64,000 bases of DNA, from contig VZSF01006711.1 of the NCBI GenBank assembly GCA_013398295.1, positions 62,001 to 126,000 of the forward strand, read 5' to 3'. The position numbers and the translations under genes were made by a program. The stretch's first letter is position 1; each line of letters starts with the position of its first letter. Source of the DNA: Chionis minor. Taxonomy: Eukaryota; Chordata; Aves; Charadriiformes; Chionididae. The notes beneath the pieces were generated by a model. It had not been told where the DNA came from and ran no database searches. It was given only the letters and a program-made list of their open reading frames with translations. Shown piece by piece: positions 35,946 through 49,800 of this stretch.

Positions 35946-37224
35946 TTTTCCTGACACAATTTGGAGCTTGTTAGCATTTTCTGTTGCAGTGTTCTTTTAC
36001 TTCTATCACGTGAGCTGCCTTGGACCGTATTTTAAGAGATTCTGTCCTGAGAGCACATGGCCAGTGGAGTGATTTCCAAAGTAAAACTCACAAGGAAAAC
36101 TCAGCAGTGGTTTTGTATGACTGATGGACACTGAAGGTCCGCTGGTGAGCTGCAATCAGTATCGGCCCTGCTTGTTGCTCTGCAGATGAGATGAAAGCTG
36201 CCGAGAGCTCTGTCTTCTCCCCATGCTTGTAGAATACCAGCACCAAGGTGTCCTGGTCCAAGTCCCTGTCCCACCAACAGCAATGCTGGCAGAGACTGCC
36301 CTTGGCCATGGGCCTGTGTCTTTCCACCACCTTACTTACAGCCACAATCTCCTGTCGTCCTGCAAGCCCACGCATTGGGTCAGGTGTGCAGACACGAGTT
36401 TAACGCTGAGCACTGTGATAGAAGATCTCAGCGAGAACGTGATGCAGCCAAGCAGCATTTCTGGGGCTCATGTCCCCTGTGTTCTCCATGGCCCTGGGAG
36501 GGCTGGGCAGGGTCAGCCTTGCTGGTGGGGAAAGGGGCATTCAGAAGTAGCAGGGAAACCTATTCTACCTGCGGCGCTGGAGTCGTGTTTTCATCTCCAG
36601 GATTCAGTGGCTGAGAAAGAGGGGAATTAACTCCTTTCATTATCCTGGCTTAGACATAGCAAGAAGGTAAAGATTAATGCCATTAAAACATAACCAATTG
36701 GTGCTTAAATGTAACATGACAGATTTACTCTGAGCACATTCTAAACTATGGAGTTTTAACAGTGATAATAAAGCATTAAGAGAGACATTGAAGCTTGAAG
36801 TAACAGCAGAGAAACAGTCAGGTGCAGAGGGAGCAGAAATGAATCCCATTCAGTTTTCAGCCTGTATGGAAATGGCATACGTGCTTAATGTGAGAAGCAG
36901 CTATTTATTCCCTGGGCTAGTTCTTATAACTACTCCGACTGCTGAGCAATTTAAAACCTATGCATTTTTATAAGTGTCCATTTTTTACATTTGATGAAAA
37001 TAACCCTTTGGCATTGGTTAAATTATAAACAGAAAAAAACAGGGGTGATGCATTGCCAGCATACCAATGGAAGAGCTGGAAGGCACCAGCAACACTCAAC
37101 TTTGTGATATGTATGGGTTTACCTTAGGAGTTAGAATAATCACAAATACACCCACCTAAAGGTAATTTCACGAGAAAAGTGAAAAAAGTGAAAAAACCGG
37201 CAGTTCTGGAGTTGTACAGCCCTG
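35946..37224. other. Unique sequence, no gene recognised
   Basis: Nothing recognised apart from its position between the candidate acceptor and the CpG-rich block. Confidence 0.55.
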
Positions 37225-37905
37225 TGGTAAAGCCCGGCAAGCCCATGAGGTGCGGTGACGTGGAGCGGGGTGGCGGGGGACTGGCAGGGGGAAAGCGTGG
37301 CTGCAGTAAGCCGTGTGCGCCCGCTGTGCCGGGCATGGACGGCCACCGGTGGCTTCTTGCTGCTGGTGTCGGCTCAGTGTGAGTGCGCTGATCACGTGTG
37401 ATTGTGGTGTCTTTTTTCCCTGTCTGCTTAGTGCAACCCAAAGAAATACATTAATAAGAAAAGTGCACGCTGTTACGATTTACATATTGCAGTTACGATG
37501 CAGATTGGATCACCTCTTCCCAGCTTCCTAATCCTCCTCCCAGTAATTCCTTCCAGCACTCAAAACCCTTCCCTCCACGACTCTGCTGCTAAAAGCTCAG
37601 CTTTCCCATCTCATGCTCGCACAGGCTTTGGATCACGCTGCCGCCGCGCACATGTGGATGTGTGCGTGCTCGGATATGCTGTGCAGCCTCGATTTGCCCC
37701 TTGTGTGCATGCACCACGACATGGCACATGCCTGCGCGGTCACCCAGGGGACTGACTGCGGCTCAATCTGCCCGTCACAAGTCGCAGAGCAAGATGCCAG
37801 CAGTCGTGTCGCTGCGTCGATCCCAGGACGCTCCGGGGCTCTGAAAGTACATGGGACCATCAGCCGATACCTGGGCTCCTCACTGAGACCCCCGATGTCG
37901 GTGCC
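37225..37905. promoter_or_regulatory. CpG-enriched block, possible CpG-island-like element
   Basis: By eye, about 15 CpG dinucleotides fall in 37,225-37,400 and about 24 in 37,610-37,910, against a window background where CpG is scarce. The first part is also G-rich (ggggtggcggggg near 37,267-37,280). The block includes 'gatcacgtgtg' near 37,391, an E-box-type CACGTG. No TATA box, start codon with a supported frame, or known promoter layout is evident. It may be a weak CpG island, an enhancer or unmethylated GC-rich DNA; function is inference. Confidence 0.35.
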
Positions 37906-40900
37906 GGAGCTGGGGGACTTAAAGAGAGATCTTAAAGAGACATCTTTGGCTGGCATGTGAAACACACTTTTTTTATCAGACTGAATACTCATTTCCACCA
38001 TTTTCAAAGATATTCTGTGTGTGAGAGAAATTGTATGCATGTGAGAGACAGCACAAACACGCTTGAAGCTGAAAAGTCAGCTCAACTTTCACTGTTCAGC
38101 AGTAGGTGGACAGATATTTTCCATGGAGGAGTGCACAGTAAAGGCAGAATTTAACCCAGTTTTATGAGCCTAAAAATGACAAGAGAAAATTCAGATACTT
38201 CAAAAAATTTCAGCATGTAACACTGAGAAAGCAAGATAAGTACCTTTGAATAAGCCCTCTCTTGATATCAGTTTTGCACTTAACTGTAGGTGCTGAACAG
38301 CCCAGGCACATATTAAAACTCAGATTTCTTCTACCACACATTACAGTGAATACAACCTTCAACCTTGAATTTTAATTTTTGATAGCTTCCAAAAAGGTGG
38401 ACTCAGAACAGCTCAATAACTTCACGGAGTATGCGGTCTAAGAATTGACAAATATATAGCAAAATAAAGATTTTTTTTGTCTTTTAAGGCTTAACCATAA
38501 ATGTGCTAAATTATGAGCAAGGTGTCAACGCTAACTCTGCATGGCCCAGTCCTGGGGCACTCGATCGTTCGCCCCCAGGGCAATGCTGCTGCCCTTCTCA
38601 GGGGTCCTCTGCCATCCCAGGGACCCCTCGGATGCAGGACAGGGGTGAGCTGTGACTACAAGGACTACTTTGGTTATGACAATAGCCCACTTCCAGCTAG
38701 CCAGCTCGCTAGCCCCATTTGGGTGGGTGACTTTTGATGGGGTCACTCGGGGCTGGCAGCAAAGACTATGGGGCAGCCTGGGTCTCCCTGACTGCTGCAA
38801 AGCCACCGGCCAGAGCAGGGAGCAAACGCTTCTCCAAGGGAGAGAGGGGGAGTAAGGAGATGTTCCCATGCCAGGCATGTGCCTCCATTCACTTGTCGTG
38901 ACACAAGAAGTTAAGGTGTCCCACCATGCTCACAGGGAGACATTCCCATTGTCATTGATCAGCCCGAGTAGAGATGTGACAGTGACAGCTCATGGTTTCT
39001 GCTCCACCATCCGGGTGAGATACTGCTGCTCCACATCCTTGTCCAAGAGCAAACAACAGCTCCTGTCCCTGCAAATGCATTGCCAGCCTGTATGATAAGC
39101 TGGAGTCGTTCGTGAGACTCCAAGGATGCATTTGCTTTAATTTAGGTTCTGTGTGTGCTCTTCTCCATTATTTGGTAGCACCCAAAGAGCTGTTACTTTC
39201 ATTACTCTGATTCATAAATGTGAAATAATGTCAGACAAATTGCACAGAGGCCACTGCTGGCATCAACTTGACTGACAAAGGGTTTTTTGTATTTACTAAC
39301 TTCTTGGCATTTTGGCCAATTAAGCCAGTTGAAGTTTACTCTCTCCACATTGTGTGTATACAACGCTTCTCCTCGCCCCCTGCACCTCAGGGTGGTGGAT
39401 GAGCCTGGATCCCTGCCCTAGACCTGTGTCTGGCAGCTGCCTTTTTTCTCTTAATATTCTCTCCTCTCTCATTTCCCTCCTGACTGATCCCTTTTGTTTC
39501 TCCTGCATTTCATGTGAGTAGGTGGCCCAGCTAAGAAATGCAGGGAAGGAGAAGGGGCTCCTGTCAACAGGAACCTGATGCAAGAGACCTGTCTGGATGT
39601 CCCAGAGAAGGCTCCTGCACAGCTGGGCATGAAGCCGCAGGACACGGCCAGTGACATTGCCCTGCCCGGAGCTGTTGTCTCCGATGAGCCTGAGCCTCTC
39701 GTCACTGCGCCTCTGCCAGGAATCTCCACACAGTCCTTCTCCAGCACCAGTGGCTCGTAGCACCCTCTCAGCCATGGTCACCCCCTCCCTTGTTTTAGTC
39801 CCTCACAAGGTGGACTTGCAAAAAAACTCTGCTATTAAAGCTGCACAGAGCCAGAGCCACAAGGCTCCAGGCTGGTTCTCTGATGTTTTTTAGTTAAGGT
39901 TGTTCCTTCAAGATCTCAGAGCACAGGTGCACTTTTCCAGAGAGACACTCTGTGAGGGAGAGCAGAAACAGAAACACCTGACACCTTGGGATGCTGAAGG
40001 GTTCTCATAAGTCTTTGCCTAAACTGTTTTTACACCTTGGTTTTCTGCTACCAACCACCGAGCAGCATCCCTCAAGCAGCTTCCACATGTCCATCCTCCC
40101 TGCTGCCCTTCCTTTTGTTTTCCCACCTATTTTTCATCCTTTTTATCCTTTTCCTCTCCCACCACTGGCATGTCCTCAGAGCCGTGACTGTGTCTTGCTG
40201 TGGGCACTTGCAGGTGCCAGCACTGTAAAGTCCAATATGAATCAAGATTCATAAAAATAACATCATTAACTGAAATGCATAATAATTATAATTACACATT
40301 CTAATACCAAGTGCAAATATGAGTGTGTTTCTGTGAAAGTCAAGGCCTTGGCTGCAGTAACAGAGGTAGCCAAATTCACAGCTGCTCTCACTCTGCTGAA
40401 GACAAAGGTGGTTTCTTCTCTGGTTCATTTGCCTCCATGCATCCCGCTTCCCTGGGGAATTTGGGTAACCAGTTAGAAAGGACACAGAAAGGGCAAGAGC
40501 TGACAAAAAAAAGAGGTTTTAAACCTGGATCTGAAAAGTAACGGAAGCAAGTTCTGCCGGTTTTTAACCATTAGAAATTAATTTCTTATTTGTCCTGTGA
40601 AACCTGGGGGAAACCCTTGCAGATGCAAGGGAAAGAAGCAGGAAGGAAAAGCAGCTTAATGTGAGGGATGACTGACTGCATTTTAAAATTCCTCCACTTT
40701 CTTTGCATGTTGTGCCAGCCCCAGGGCTGTGCAGAGGATGGGAGACCAAATTCACAGGGGATTTCAACATCCTCAATCTTGGCTTCATTCCGAATCGGAG
40801 CTGAACAAGAAGTCTTTGAAATTATCCACTGTGACAAGGGCACATCCTTGTTGTTTGTTCACATTTTGCTCTGCCGGCGCCGTGCTCTTTCGCCGGGAAG

Positions 40901-43900
40901 GGTGCAAGATTGCCCCTGTGCCTTGTCCTGGCTGCTGGATGCGGGACCGGGAGCACCTTGCTGGGAGAAGGGTGCAAAAGATGGGGCTGGAGGGGCAGGG
41001 GGAGAAAGAGATGGGGCGAGCCTGGAGGGTGCAACACCGAGGACTCTTGCGAGGAGCAGGAGGCTGGTCTGGTTCAGGGAGCAGATGTGCACCCCAAGTG
41101 TGATGTTCCTGTAGGGCTGCTGCAACCCAGCAAGTGCTGAAAGTTGGTGGTATGGGTGAAACCTTCACCCTAAGGCCACAGGGCTTGGGGGAGGAGAAGG
41201 AAGATTACCTGCTGGCTTTTAAAATCTGAAGAGTGTCTTCCTTGAATATCTATTTTAAGCAGCAAAATGCATGCATTTCAAGTTGAAATGAGACATTTTG
41301 ACACTCCTGCAGTTGGAATACGTTCCCCTGAATTAAGGCAAGCACGAAATGCTCTGCAAGAAGCGCCGGGGCTGTGTCTGCAAACATGGCTCTGCCAGGT
41401 CTGCGCTGTGGAGGTCCTGGACTCCCAAAGGAGGTAAATTGTGTTGTGGCTTGTCCTGCATTTTCGAAAGTACTCACAATGTTTTTTCATGGGCTCAAAT
41501 ATAAGTTTAGGTCCCAAATACAAGAGGGTCCCCAGTGCTGACATCTCTTTCCTTTGTGTTGCCTGCAGGGGAGACTGAGGACATTCCCCACCGCTCGCCA
41601 GCACTTTTCTCTGCAGGACTCAGGCGAAGGGTTTCATTATTAAGGCTGATTACAGCGCAAACAGCCCAGGATTTGCTTTGAGGAATGGACAGCAAGGGGC
41701 AGCTGAAGACTTCGAACTTAGTTTTCACCTGGATCCTGCAGTTCCCTGAGGGCTTTGGGAAGTTCAAGGGGATGTCAGTCAGCCTCTCCAATGAAAGTCT
41801 GAAGAACTACTTCTGGCCCAGAGTTTCTTAGGTCTCGTGGTTTGGACAGATGAGAAATGCAGCTGTTCAGCTGGAGAGGAAAGCAGCTTCTCTCACAAGC
41901 CCCTTTAGGGAACCAAGGGTACCATAAGAAAAGATTTAGGTTTCAAGCCAGTCTTTTAGGAGGAAAGTGTGTTTTCAATGCTTTTCAGCTCCAAAATGGT
42001 GAGGTTACCCATCTTTAATTACAAGTTTTCATCACCTACACCTTTCGTTAGAGCATCAGAAATCTCACTGACCATCTTCACTTACCACCTTCTTATGGGG
42101 TAAAGAGCTTGATTTCTCAAGTGAGAAATTGAGACATGATGGATCACCCATCAACCTGCCCCCTTCTCTCCAGGCTGGTCACGAGCTAGTGTGTTGCTTA
42201 GTTTTTCTAGGGATGTGTTATCTTCTCTCTTGGAGTCGCCTTTACTCATAAAATGAGGAGATGTCTTGAGTGAGATGAAGCAGGCAGGTGGAAGCTCCAC
42301 AGAGCAGAGGAAGGTGGGATGCTTGCGGCACATGCGCTGGCATGCTGATGAGTCAAGCGTGTCTCACCCTGCCCGTGGATGACCGGCAGTCGCTGAACGT
42401 ACCCAAGGGATGCACCAAACGCTGCTTTCAATGGTTAGTTCAGGACAGCTGCTTGCTGGATCCAGGATTTAAAACACAGAATTTTTAGTGCCTTTAAATA
42501 TTTTATAAAAATACACAGTGCTTGCCATTAAAGACATTCTTATGTGATATAGTGTCATTGCATTGCTTGAGAGACCTATTATGCAAGATACAATATAGCA
42601 CTAAAACACGTCTTTGTTGACACAGGTGAAGTTGTACTGCAGACACTTTTTGTATTAATCATGAAAGGACATTGGCAAAATTCTTAGATTTTTTTTTTAT
42701 TTAAAGATAGTTATTGAATCTTGTTAGAGTATCATCATTAAGTAATCATGATAAAAATCTCAACTGTAATGAAATAGAAAATATTTATGACAATGTTAAG
42801 AAGAGAAAAGCAACTCTTTAGGCAAATAAATCATCCTTCTCTAGGGACTTTTACTCATCTTTTTAATTACTGGAGAATGTAAGATTATTTCATTCTTTTC
42901 ACTTTGGGTTTGTCATGATCCAGAGCTGAAAACACCACATACATTCAATCACTTGCTGCATCTGTTTGAGAACCCACCTGTGAGCATTTCTTTGTGGGGG
43001 GCCTAAGCTATAGAAAACAGGATTTCAGATGAGCTGAATTTGAGTTAGCAGAGCTTTCTGACAAAGAACAAGGATGTGGATGTTCATATGTATATCCAGC
43101 ACCTCAGATAATCTGCACCTTTGCAGAAGTACTGGCACTAGGCCATTGGATAAGCCATGCTCCGATAATCCCCAGCACAAATCAAGGAAGAGGAAAGATA
43201 AGATTGGAAGAACGGGAGCTTTTGTGGCAGAGGGAGTTCCGATAGCGGAATTGGTGTGTGTGAGGCTACGGGGAGAGAGGGGCTGCTGCTTCCCTCTGCA
43301 TAATCTGCACATGCGAGAAGGATGCACTGCTCCTCTTCCCAGACTGCTGTCAGCCTGGCGGCAGAAAGTGTCCTGTGTTTCTGGACCAAGATGCCATAAC
43401 AATGATTCAATCAGTGAAACAAAGGCACTGGACTGCAGAAGAGTAAGAGACACTGTAAAACTAAAATGGGCCTTCTAGGGGTTATTTCCTAACCTGCAAG
43501 TCGTTTAGTATTAGTAGGTGTGTACTGGGATCAATAACAGGGGTTGTACAGGCATGGAAAGGAAGGGATGCAATGAGAGGAAGACGCTAAAGGTGTATAA
43601 AGATGTATAAATCTCTGGCAGTAAGCACTGAGATACCTTTAAGACTATCACCCTGGAAAACCTGGCTGACAGTCACATATTCCCTCTCATTTCTCATAGA
43701 GGCACAAATACAGGGACATTTTTTCCCGAAGAGGATCTGGGAGTCCTTACTCTCCTCTTCCTCCCCAAAGGGGCTCCCTGTGGTACTCTCGGCATTATTT
43801 TCAACGCAGAGCTATTAACATTCTACTGCAGAATTTCCTGGATCTACACTTTTTTTCATGTCTCTGTCACTCTTTGAGTTTGAATCAAAAGGGGAATGTG

Positions 43901-45959
43901 CAGTCCTTTGTTTCTTCCTCCCTTGAGACCAAGAGATGGTAATTATGCTTCAAACACTGCAGAAACTTTCTGAAAAATCTGGGAGAAAACTGGCTAATGA
44001 ATCCAACTTCAGCAGGGTCGCAGAACTCAAACACAACTCTTCTTCAGATTAGATCAGGTCAGCTCTGAACGCACGCAAGCTGGCCATTTTGCTGAGTCCC
44101 TTTTGGGACAGAGAAACTACACGATTGAAAACAGATGCTTCAAAGTTGTTCTGAAACTGGAAAGTGTCAAGTGCCTTGTTAGTCTCTTAATGAAACCACA
44201 TGAATTTAACAGTGTAAACAAGAAATCTTTCCTAATAGTGAGTGTCCTTTTCTAGGGAAATCTAGTGTAATAAAACTCATTGTGTGATCTGATGGAAATA
44301 TTTGGTTACAAAATCTGTCAGCAAGTTGCTTTTATGCGCTCACACACTTGCGCTCACATGCTCTCAAGCACCAAGACGTGTATACCCAAGTGATGGGACT
44401 GGGGTGACACATATGTGACATGAGGACAAGGAGCTCTGGTTGCCAATATGTCTCTGGAATTCTTCTTGACTGGTGACAAAAAAACTTGTACACAGTTTCT
44501 CTCACTCTGACAGGCTTCTCCAAAATGTCCTACAATGCAAATTTCAGTGTATGCAGAGAGGCATTTTCTGGCTGAATCCCTCTGTGCCTCAGGTACCAAA
44601 GCCAGGTTCAGATTTGGAAGGTCAACTGATGCATCAGTATGGAAGTACAGAACTGGTCGACAGGTCCTGAGGGCTGCATTCATATGGGGACTTTGGCATC
44701 AGAAGGTCGAGTGGCCAAATACCTAACTATTTTGGCAGCCTGCTCAGCCCATGTGCTGGGCACACCATACTGCTTCCAGTCTCAGACAGTCCAAGACACA
44801 TCAGGCACTGAAGGACTTGGGGTAAATATTTCCATGGAGCAGCTAAATGAAGCTGGAGTGAACAGTTATAGAAGGTCCAGGGGAAAAGGGAGAAATGCTG
44901 ACTCTCAGCTACTGCTCCTGACTGACCAAACCACGTTGAACATCTCTCTCTGCCCACTGCCCTTATCCATAAGCCCCACTCACCAGGTGCCCTCATGGCC
45001 ACCCATCCTCCCCTTCCCTTCTCGTGTTCAATATGGCTTGCAGACTCTGTGTCAAGCAGGAGCCATCAAACATCTGTGGGCATCATGTACTCAGTGAGAT
45101 ACAGCCGGTTACGAAAAGCCAGAATTCTCCAGGAAATACACCATCCCACCTCCTGGAGAGCAACAGAAGCACCTGCAAGACTGTGTGAGGAGCAAGGTTT
45201 TCCTGGGCCCCGATGGTGCTGGTCCCAAACAGCCCATCACTGGTCCACATCCAGCTCTCCAGATGGCTCTGGCAGGTGTCACGAGATGCCAGTGCTTGGC
45301 ATGTGATGACCAGCTGGCCGTCCTGGCAGAAATAGAGGACCCATCTGCTACAGCTGAAATTTAGGCTGATCTGAAAGCGCGACTCCTGGGAAATCGGTGG
45401 TCATGCTGTGTTCACACAGGTGCCGGGCAACGCGGGCTGGTTTTCAACAGGTCCCTGAAGCAGCTCAGCCACAGCGCCAGCCATGTCTGCATCAACAAAC
45501 AAAGCTGTTGGTATCCAAACCACTCCGAACTGTCAGCTCCCCGTGCTGCGAGGCAGCTGCTCTGCATGCCCCATCTGATGTCCCATCTCCTGCTCACAGG
45601 GTGCAGGCTGAGGAGCCAGGCACGGCCAGCGCAGGAGGTGGTTTTAATGTTAAGGACACTTGGCCACAAGGGAACTGGACTGAAACCACCTCCTCATTTC
45701 ACACAGGCCATTGAACAGCCATTAGCCGGTAATGACTTCCCATCTCCACTGACCTGGACAAGATTGGAGCCTGGCAATGAAATGCTCCATAGCCCATAGC
45801 CAATCCTCTTTCCCATCCCCTCTCTTTATTGCACGCAGTTCACCGTAAAGTCCCAAATAGTTCCCATCCACAGCTCTGTAAGCTGGGGTGCACTTCATGT
45901 TCAAACCAAAGGAATCGGTGAGACACGTTGCTGCCTCTCCAAAGCCAAAATACTTTCAT
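37906..45959. other. Unique sequence, no gene recognised
   Basis: A GC-rich, stop-poor patch at about 40.67-41.17 kb is open in several frames on both strands and has a few CpGs ('tgccggcgccgtg' near 40,873). This looks compositional. AT-rich unique sequence follows at 42.48-43.0 kb. No repeat family recognised. Confidence 0.55.
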
Positions 45960-46420
45960 GTTCTGGAATATATCAGTGATTTCTCTGAGCTATTTAAATA
46001 TTTACAGCATTTAGAATCGTCTGCGATGATCTGTGTTGCCTCTCTGTGACCTTTCCCAGACCTTGCAGAGAAAATTAATTAGTTTTCTGCATTTCACGTC
46101 AATCTAATTACACTCAACTTGTTCCTCACTCATTATGATAATTTTGCTTTGAGAAACTTGACTTATTAAAATGACTACCTCCTCGTATTTAAAATGTGGT
46201 TGCTGGCTGCCTTAAAATGTAGATGTTCACTTGTGTTTCTGTCACCGAAACCGCACGTGAAGAACAGACTGAGACTGGCAATATGAATGGGGCTTGTCAT
46301 TCATCTTGTATTAAGGCCTAATTGAAGACTATGAGGACCCTTCTCCATTAGGCACTACATGATGGCCTGTTGAGAGCTAGGCAGTGCCCTGAAGCACTTG
46401 CCGTCTGCGATGGATAAATG
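45960..46420. promoter_or_regulatory. Candidate conserved noncoding element cluster
   Basis: This lies at the start of the longest stretch (about 1.4 kb) without any 60-codon frame. It holds 'aattaattag', 'tctaattacac', 'attatgataatt' and 'gcctaattgaag' (homeodomain-type cores), with 'ccgcacgtgaa' near 46,251 (E-box-like) and 'tgacttattaaa'. It is unique DNA except for the possible MIR-like piece beginning at 46,426. Regulatory function is inference. Confidence 0.25.
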
Positions 46421-46425
46421 CTGCC

Positions 46426-46485
46426 TTATTAATACCATTTTGCAGAGGCATAAAGGAGACAGGAGATTAACTATGCTTTTTCCAA
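46426..46485 (-). mobile_element. Possible MIR-like fragment, piece 1
   Basis: The segment 'ttattaataccattttgcag' followed by 'aggcataaagg' and 'agattaactatg' resembles the reverse complement of the MIR 3' half (ttattatccccattttacag, aggcacagagaggttaagt). It is short and diverged, and chance similarity is possible. Confidence 0.35.
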
Positions 46486-46769
46486 TCCTGAGCATCCTAA
46501 AATCATGAATCAGTTCATTCTCCCCTTCAAATTACGACTGATTTAAAAATTACAATATGCTTTTTGTTTGTCTTAGCATAGATTTGCAGTTATTTTTTTT
46601 ATTTGCCTACTATCCTTCTAACCTTCATTTACAGTTACATTTCAAGCTTTTTGTGCAATGACAGAGACTAAAATATTACAAAAATGAAAGCTGGGACATT
46701 CACTTGACTCCAGATGATGGGACTTCAAACAGAGCGATAAATATGAAAAGACTCAGCAGTGTAATAAAT

Positions 46770-46846
46770 AACTTGCCTATGATTATGAAAACAGCTAGGA
46801 GTTAAACTGATATCTCCAGTTACAATGCTAGTTCAGCATCTCCTTA
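46770..46846 (-). mobile_element. Possible MIR-like fragment, piece 2
   Basis: The segment 'aacttgcctatgatta', then 'acagctaggagtt', then 'gatatctcc' resembles the part of reverse-complement MIR that follows piece 1 (aacttgcccaaggtc, acagctagtaag, gatctcc). The two pieces have the same orientation and the right order but are separated by about 285 bases. They could be one split element or two unrelated weak matches. Confidence 0.35.
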
Positions 46847-49800
46847 TTCAATGCCCAAATCTTTCACAGTGAAGAAAATACAGACAAATCTCTTTTTTCC
46901 CCTGTCATTCTTTTTATCCCCTGGCTTAAGCAGAGTTATAAGTCATATCATCAGGGTCTAACACAAGACAACAAAATCTCTCCCAGTGTTCAGAGCTGAC
47001 TCTATCTCTCCAAACAGAGATTGTTCCTCAGATAAACATACTGACACTGTTTGGGATTCCCCACCGTGAGCAGCCAGGCACCATGCTGGGCCAATTTTGG
47101 TAAAGCTGAAGGAACGCCACAGCTGAAGTTGGCTCTTCAGCTTGGGAATAAGATGCCTCTTTACTTCAAATTCAGAACAAAGCAGGAAATTATAATTTCT
47201 TTTTATTTTTGATTAAGGATCCTTAACACCACATGGCATATGGCTACATCAAAGAGGCGCTTCTGCCCCTCTTTGGGTAAACAAACAACAGTCACAAACA
47301 TTCTTCTAGAAATTGGTCTTTGGAGCAGGCACAAAAACAAGCTTCCTACTTACACAGCTTCCTTTGCAGCATGGCCATGACCTCCCCATCACTGTTAATG
47401 ACTCTAAATGATGTGTATTGCTGCAGCTCGTTAGCACGGAACAGCAGCTCTGTCCATTGGGAGGTCACAGTTACGCAGCCTCCTTCGTTACAGGCTTCTT
47501 GATTGCACTTTAGCGCAGAATGTCAACATCAAAACTATCGAAGGCACCAAGACACAGAGTGATATTCATACAGCACAGCCTGGCCACTCCCCCTTAGTGT
47601 GAATCGCTATGATCAGTCTTGGTTTAAGAGTGGACCATGGCACTGAGAAGAACCCGGTGAGCTTTTAGGAACCAAAGCCCTCACCCAAAGGCAAGTATCT
47701 GCTCATTAAAATGGCTGCATCCTCCTCTTTCTCTTACATCTAGCAAATTAGAATAAAGTTTCTCCCTGCCTGTTAATGTTTTCTGGTTCTTTAAAGATCT
47801 GACATGTTTGAAGATAAAAGTCCTATTGAAATGAAAGACCCATTACATGACAAGTGGTATCTACAGAAGACAAAAGCAAGGAGTGAGGTTTTGGGGGTTC
47901 TTGCTAACAGCCTAAAGAGAGAGCTCGCACTGACTGCAAAGCACCAGTCTTTCTTATTGTTTATTACTTATACTGGTTCCTCACCTGAGAAGTCCCCACC
48001 ACAGGTCCGGACATCCCTGAATTGGCGGCTGTGCCAACAAACAAATGTGGACGCTGGCGAAATGCCCGAATGGTCAGTTTGGGAGGGAGGAGGGATGGTT
48101 ACAGTCAGACTGAGGGGTCAGCGTGGAAACACCCTGTCAGTAACGGACCACGTGGTACTGGTTCCAGCACCTCCGCGGGTCCTAGGAGTCAGCCTCTTGG
48201 CAAATGTAAGGAGAAGGGCCACACGGGAGCTTCATCTCCAGTGTGACAAGTGCTGCACCCTCTTGCTGTGATGACAACTCTATCACATACACTGAAGCCA
48301 AGCAGTAACTTGGTCTCACATTTTTACTACGCAACCTCTTCTCTGCCACTAACATGACTACTGTTATAACAAACATGCATTTAAAAAGCTTTCTGCTAAG
48401 CATTCAAAGTCTGAACTGTCCTAGCCCACAAATAAAATTATTTCGGCTCTGAAGTGTTGCTGTGATGTCTCTTGGGAACTTCTGTTTTCCCTTCCCAGAT
48501 GCCCTTTGGACGGGCACCAGTTACCTGAAGCCCACCAAGGATGGGGTCCCAGGAGGCCAGCTAGTCACTTTTGCCAACTGTCACAGGTTGTGTCTACCCA
48601 CACCAATGACCTTAGATGACAACGTTTCTGCTCCACTTCTGCTTCCAGCCCTCAGGATGGGCTCGTGGCAGCACCACTGGTTGTAGCATCCTTCCCCCAG
48701 TGACCACACCTCTTTTTGCCCATCCTGCTCCCTGCTGTGTCTCCTCTCCAGGGAGTCCCGCTGCTCCCACAGTTGCATGCAGAAATACTGCTAGTGTTTC
48801 GCCTTATGCTATTTTCTGTCACACACACAGGAACTGACATCAGATGATGTTAAACTGTCCCTGCTGACTCTTGCTAGGCTGGGACCAACCCTCCTCCCTG
48901 GGAGAACGACACCAAAAATCTTCCTTCTTTCCTTGACCGCACCTCTCTAGAGCATCTACAGGGTGGTGGGTGTTATGGATGCAGTGGAGATGTAAAGCAG
49001 TTTGCATTGCATGCCTGTCAGTGGAAGTAAACATGGATTTCCCCTGCTCACAGACTCGTCCTTGCTTATTGAACCACCGGTGCCGCTGCTCACACATCAG
49101 CAGTACAAAACGGTCTGATGGAGCTGGAGACAAATGCATTTCCTAAACTCACCGTGCTGGGAGGGACGTGCGTGAAATCGTGTGCTACAAGGAAAGAAAT
49201 AAGAGATCAAGATAAAGGGAGACCCCCAGGGAGAGTCTCCAAATTGATCGGCTTTTCAACAGGAGGACAATTAAGTGTCAGAGCCCCGGAGGCCTCTGTA
49301 CCGCATCATCTCACTCCTGCTCGTGGGAGAAACAAGCTTCTAGAGAAGCTGCTGTTTCTTTGAAAGGCTCAGCTTTTGCTTGGAAAGTACTTAAAATTTA
49401 AGGGCTGCACACTTAAAGGTCAATGAGTGTACAGATAATTTCAAATTCCTCTTTTTGCTTCTGACTGTCAAATTAGCTGGAGTAAAAATTGATAAAAAGC
49501 AGAGCCCCTCGCTCCCTCTGCATCGCCACTAGCCAAGGGCTTGTCCAGAGGCGAGGTGGCGGCACACGGGGGAGGCTGAGGGAGACACTGTAGATAGCTT
49601 CTTAGATTTAGGTATATCCCAGGTTCTAAATATTTAGAATTTTCTAAATATTTGTTCACTCATCTGGTGCACAAACATGCACTGGGGACTTTCTGGGTCC
49701 TCTGCAGAAGAGGAACATTTTAACCTGTAAACTGTTGCCTTTCCACTATTAACGCAGACACTGGAACTCTGTGAAACTGAGCAGAAAAGGAACATTTCTC

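Noticed and set aside
40668..41168. Several long overlapping frames on both strands
   Set aside because: Simultaneous openness in many frames reflects GC-rich, stop-poor composition, not coding.
47213..47226. 14-base perfect palindrome ttaaggatccttaa
   Set aside because: A palindrome this short is expected now and then in 64 kb; no associated element.
47804..48271. 155-codon plus-strand frame with a charged N-terminus
   Set aside because: The first about 40 residues look protein-like, but nothing is recognised and the rest is irregular. Would need transcript or conservation evidence.
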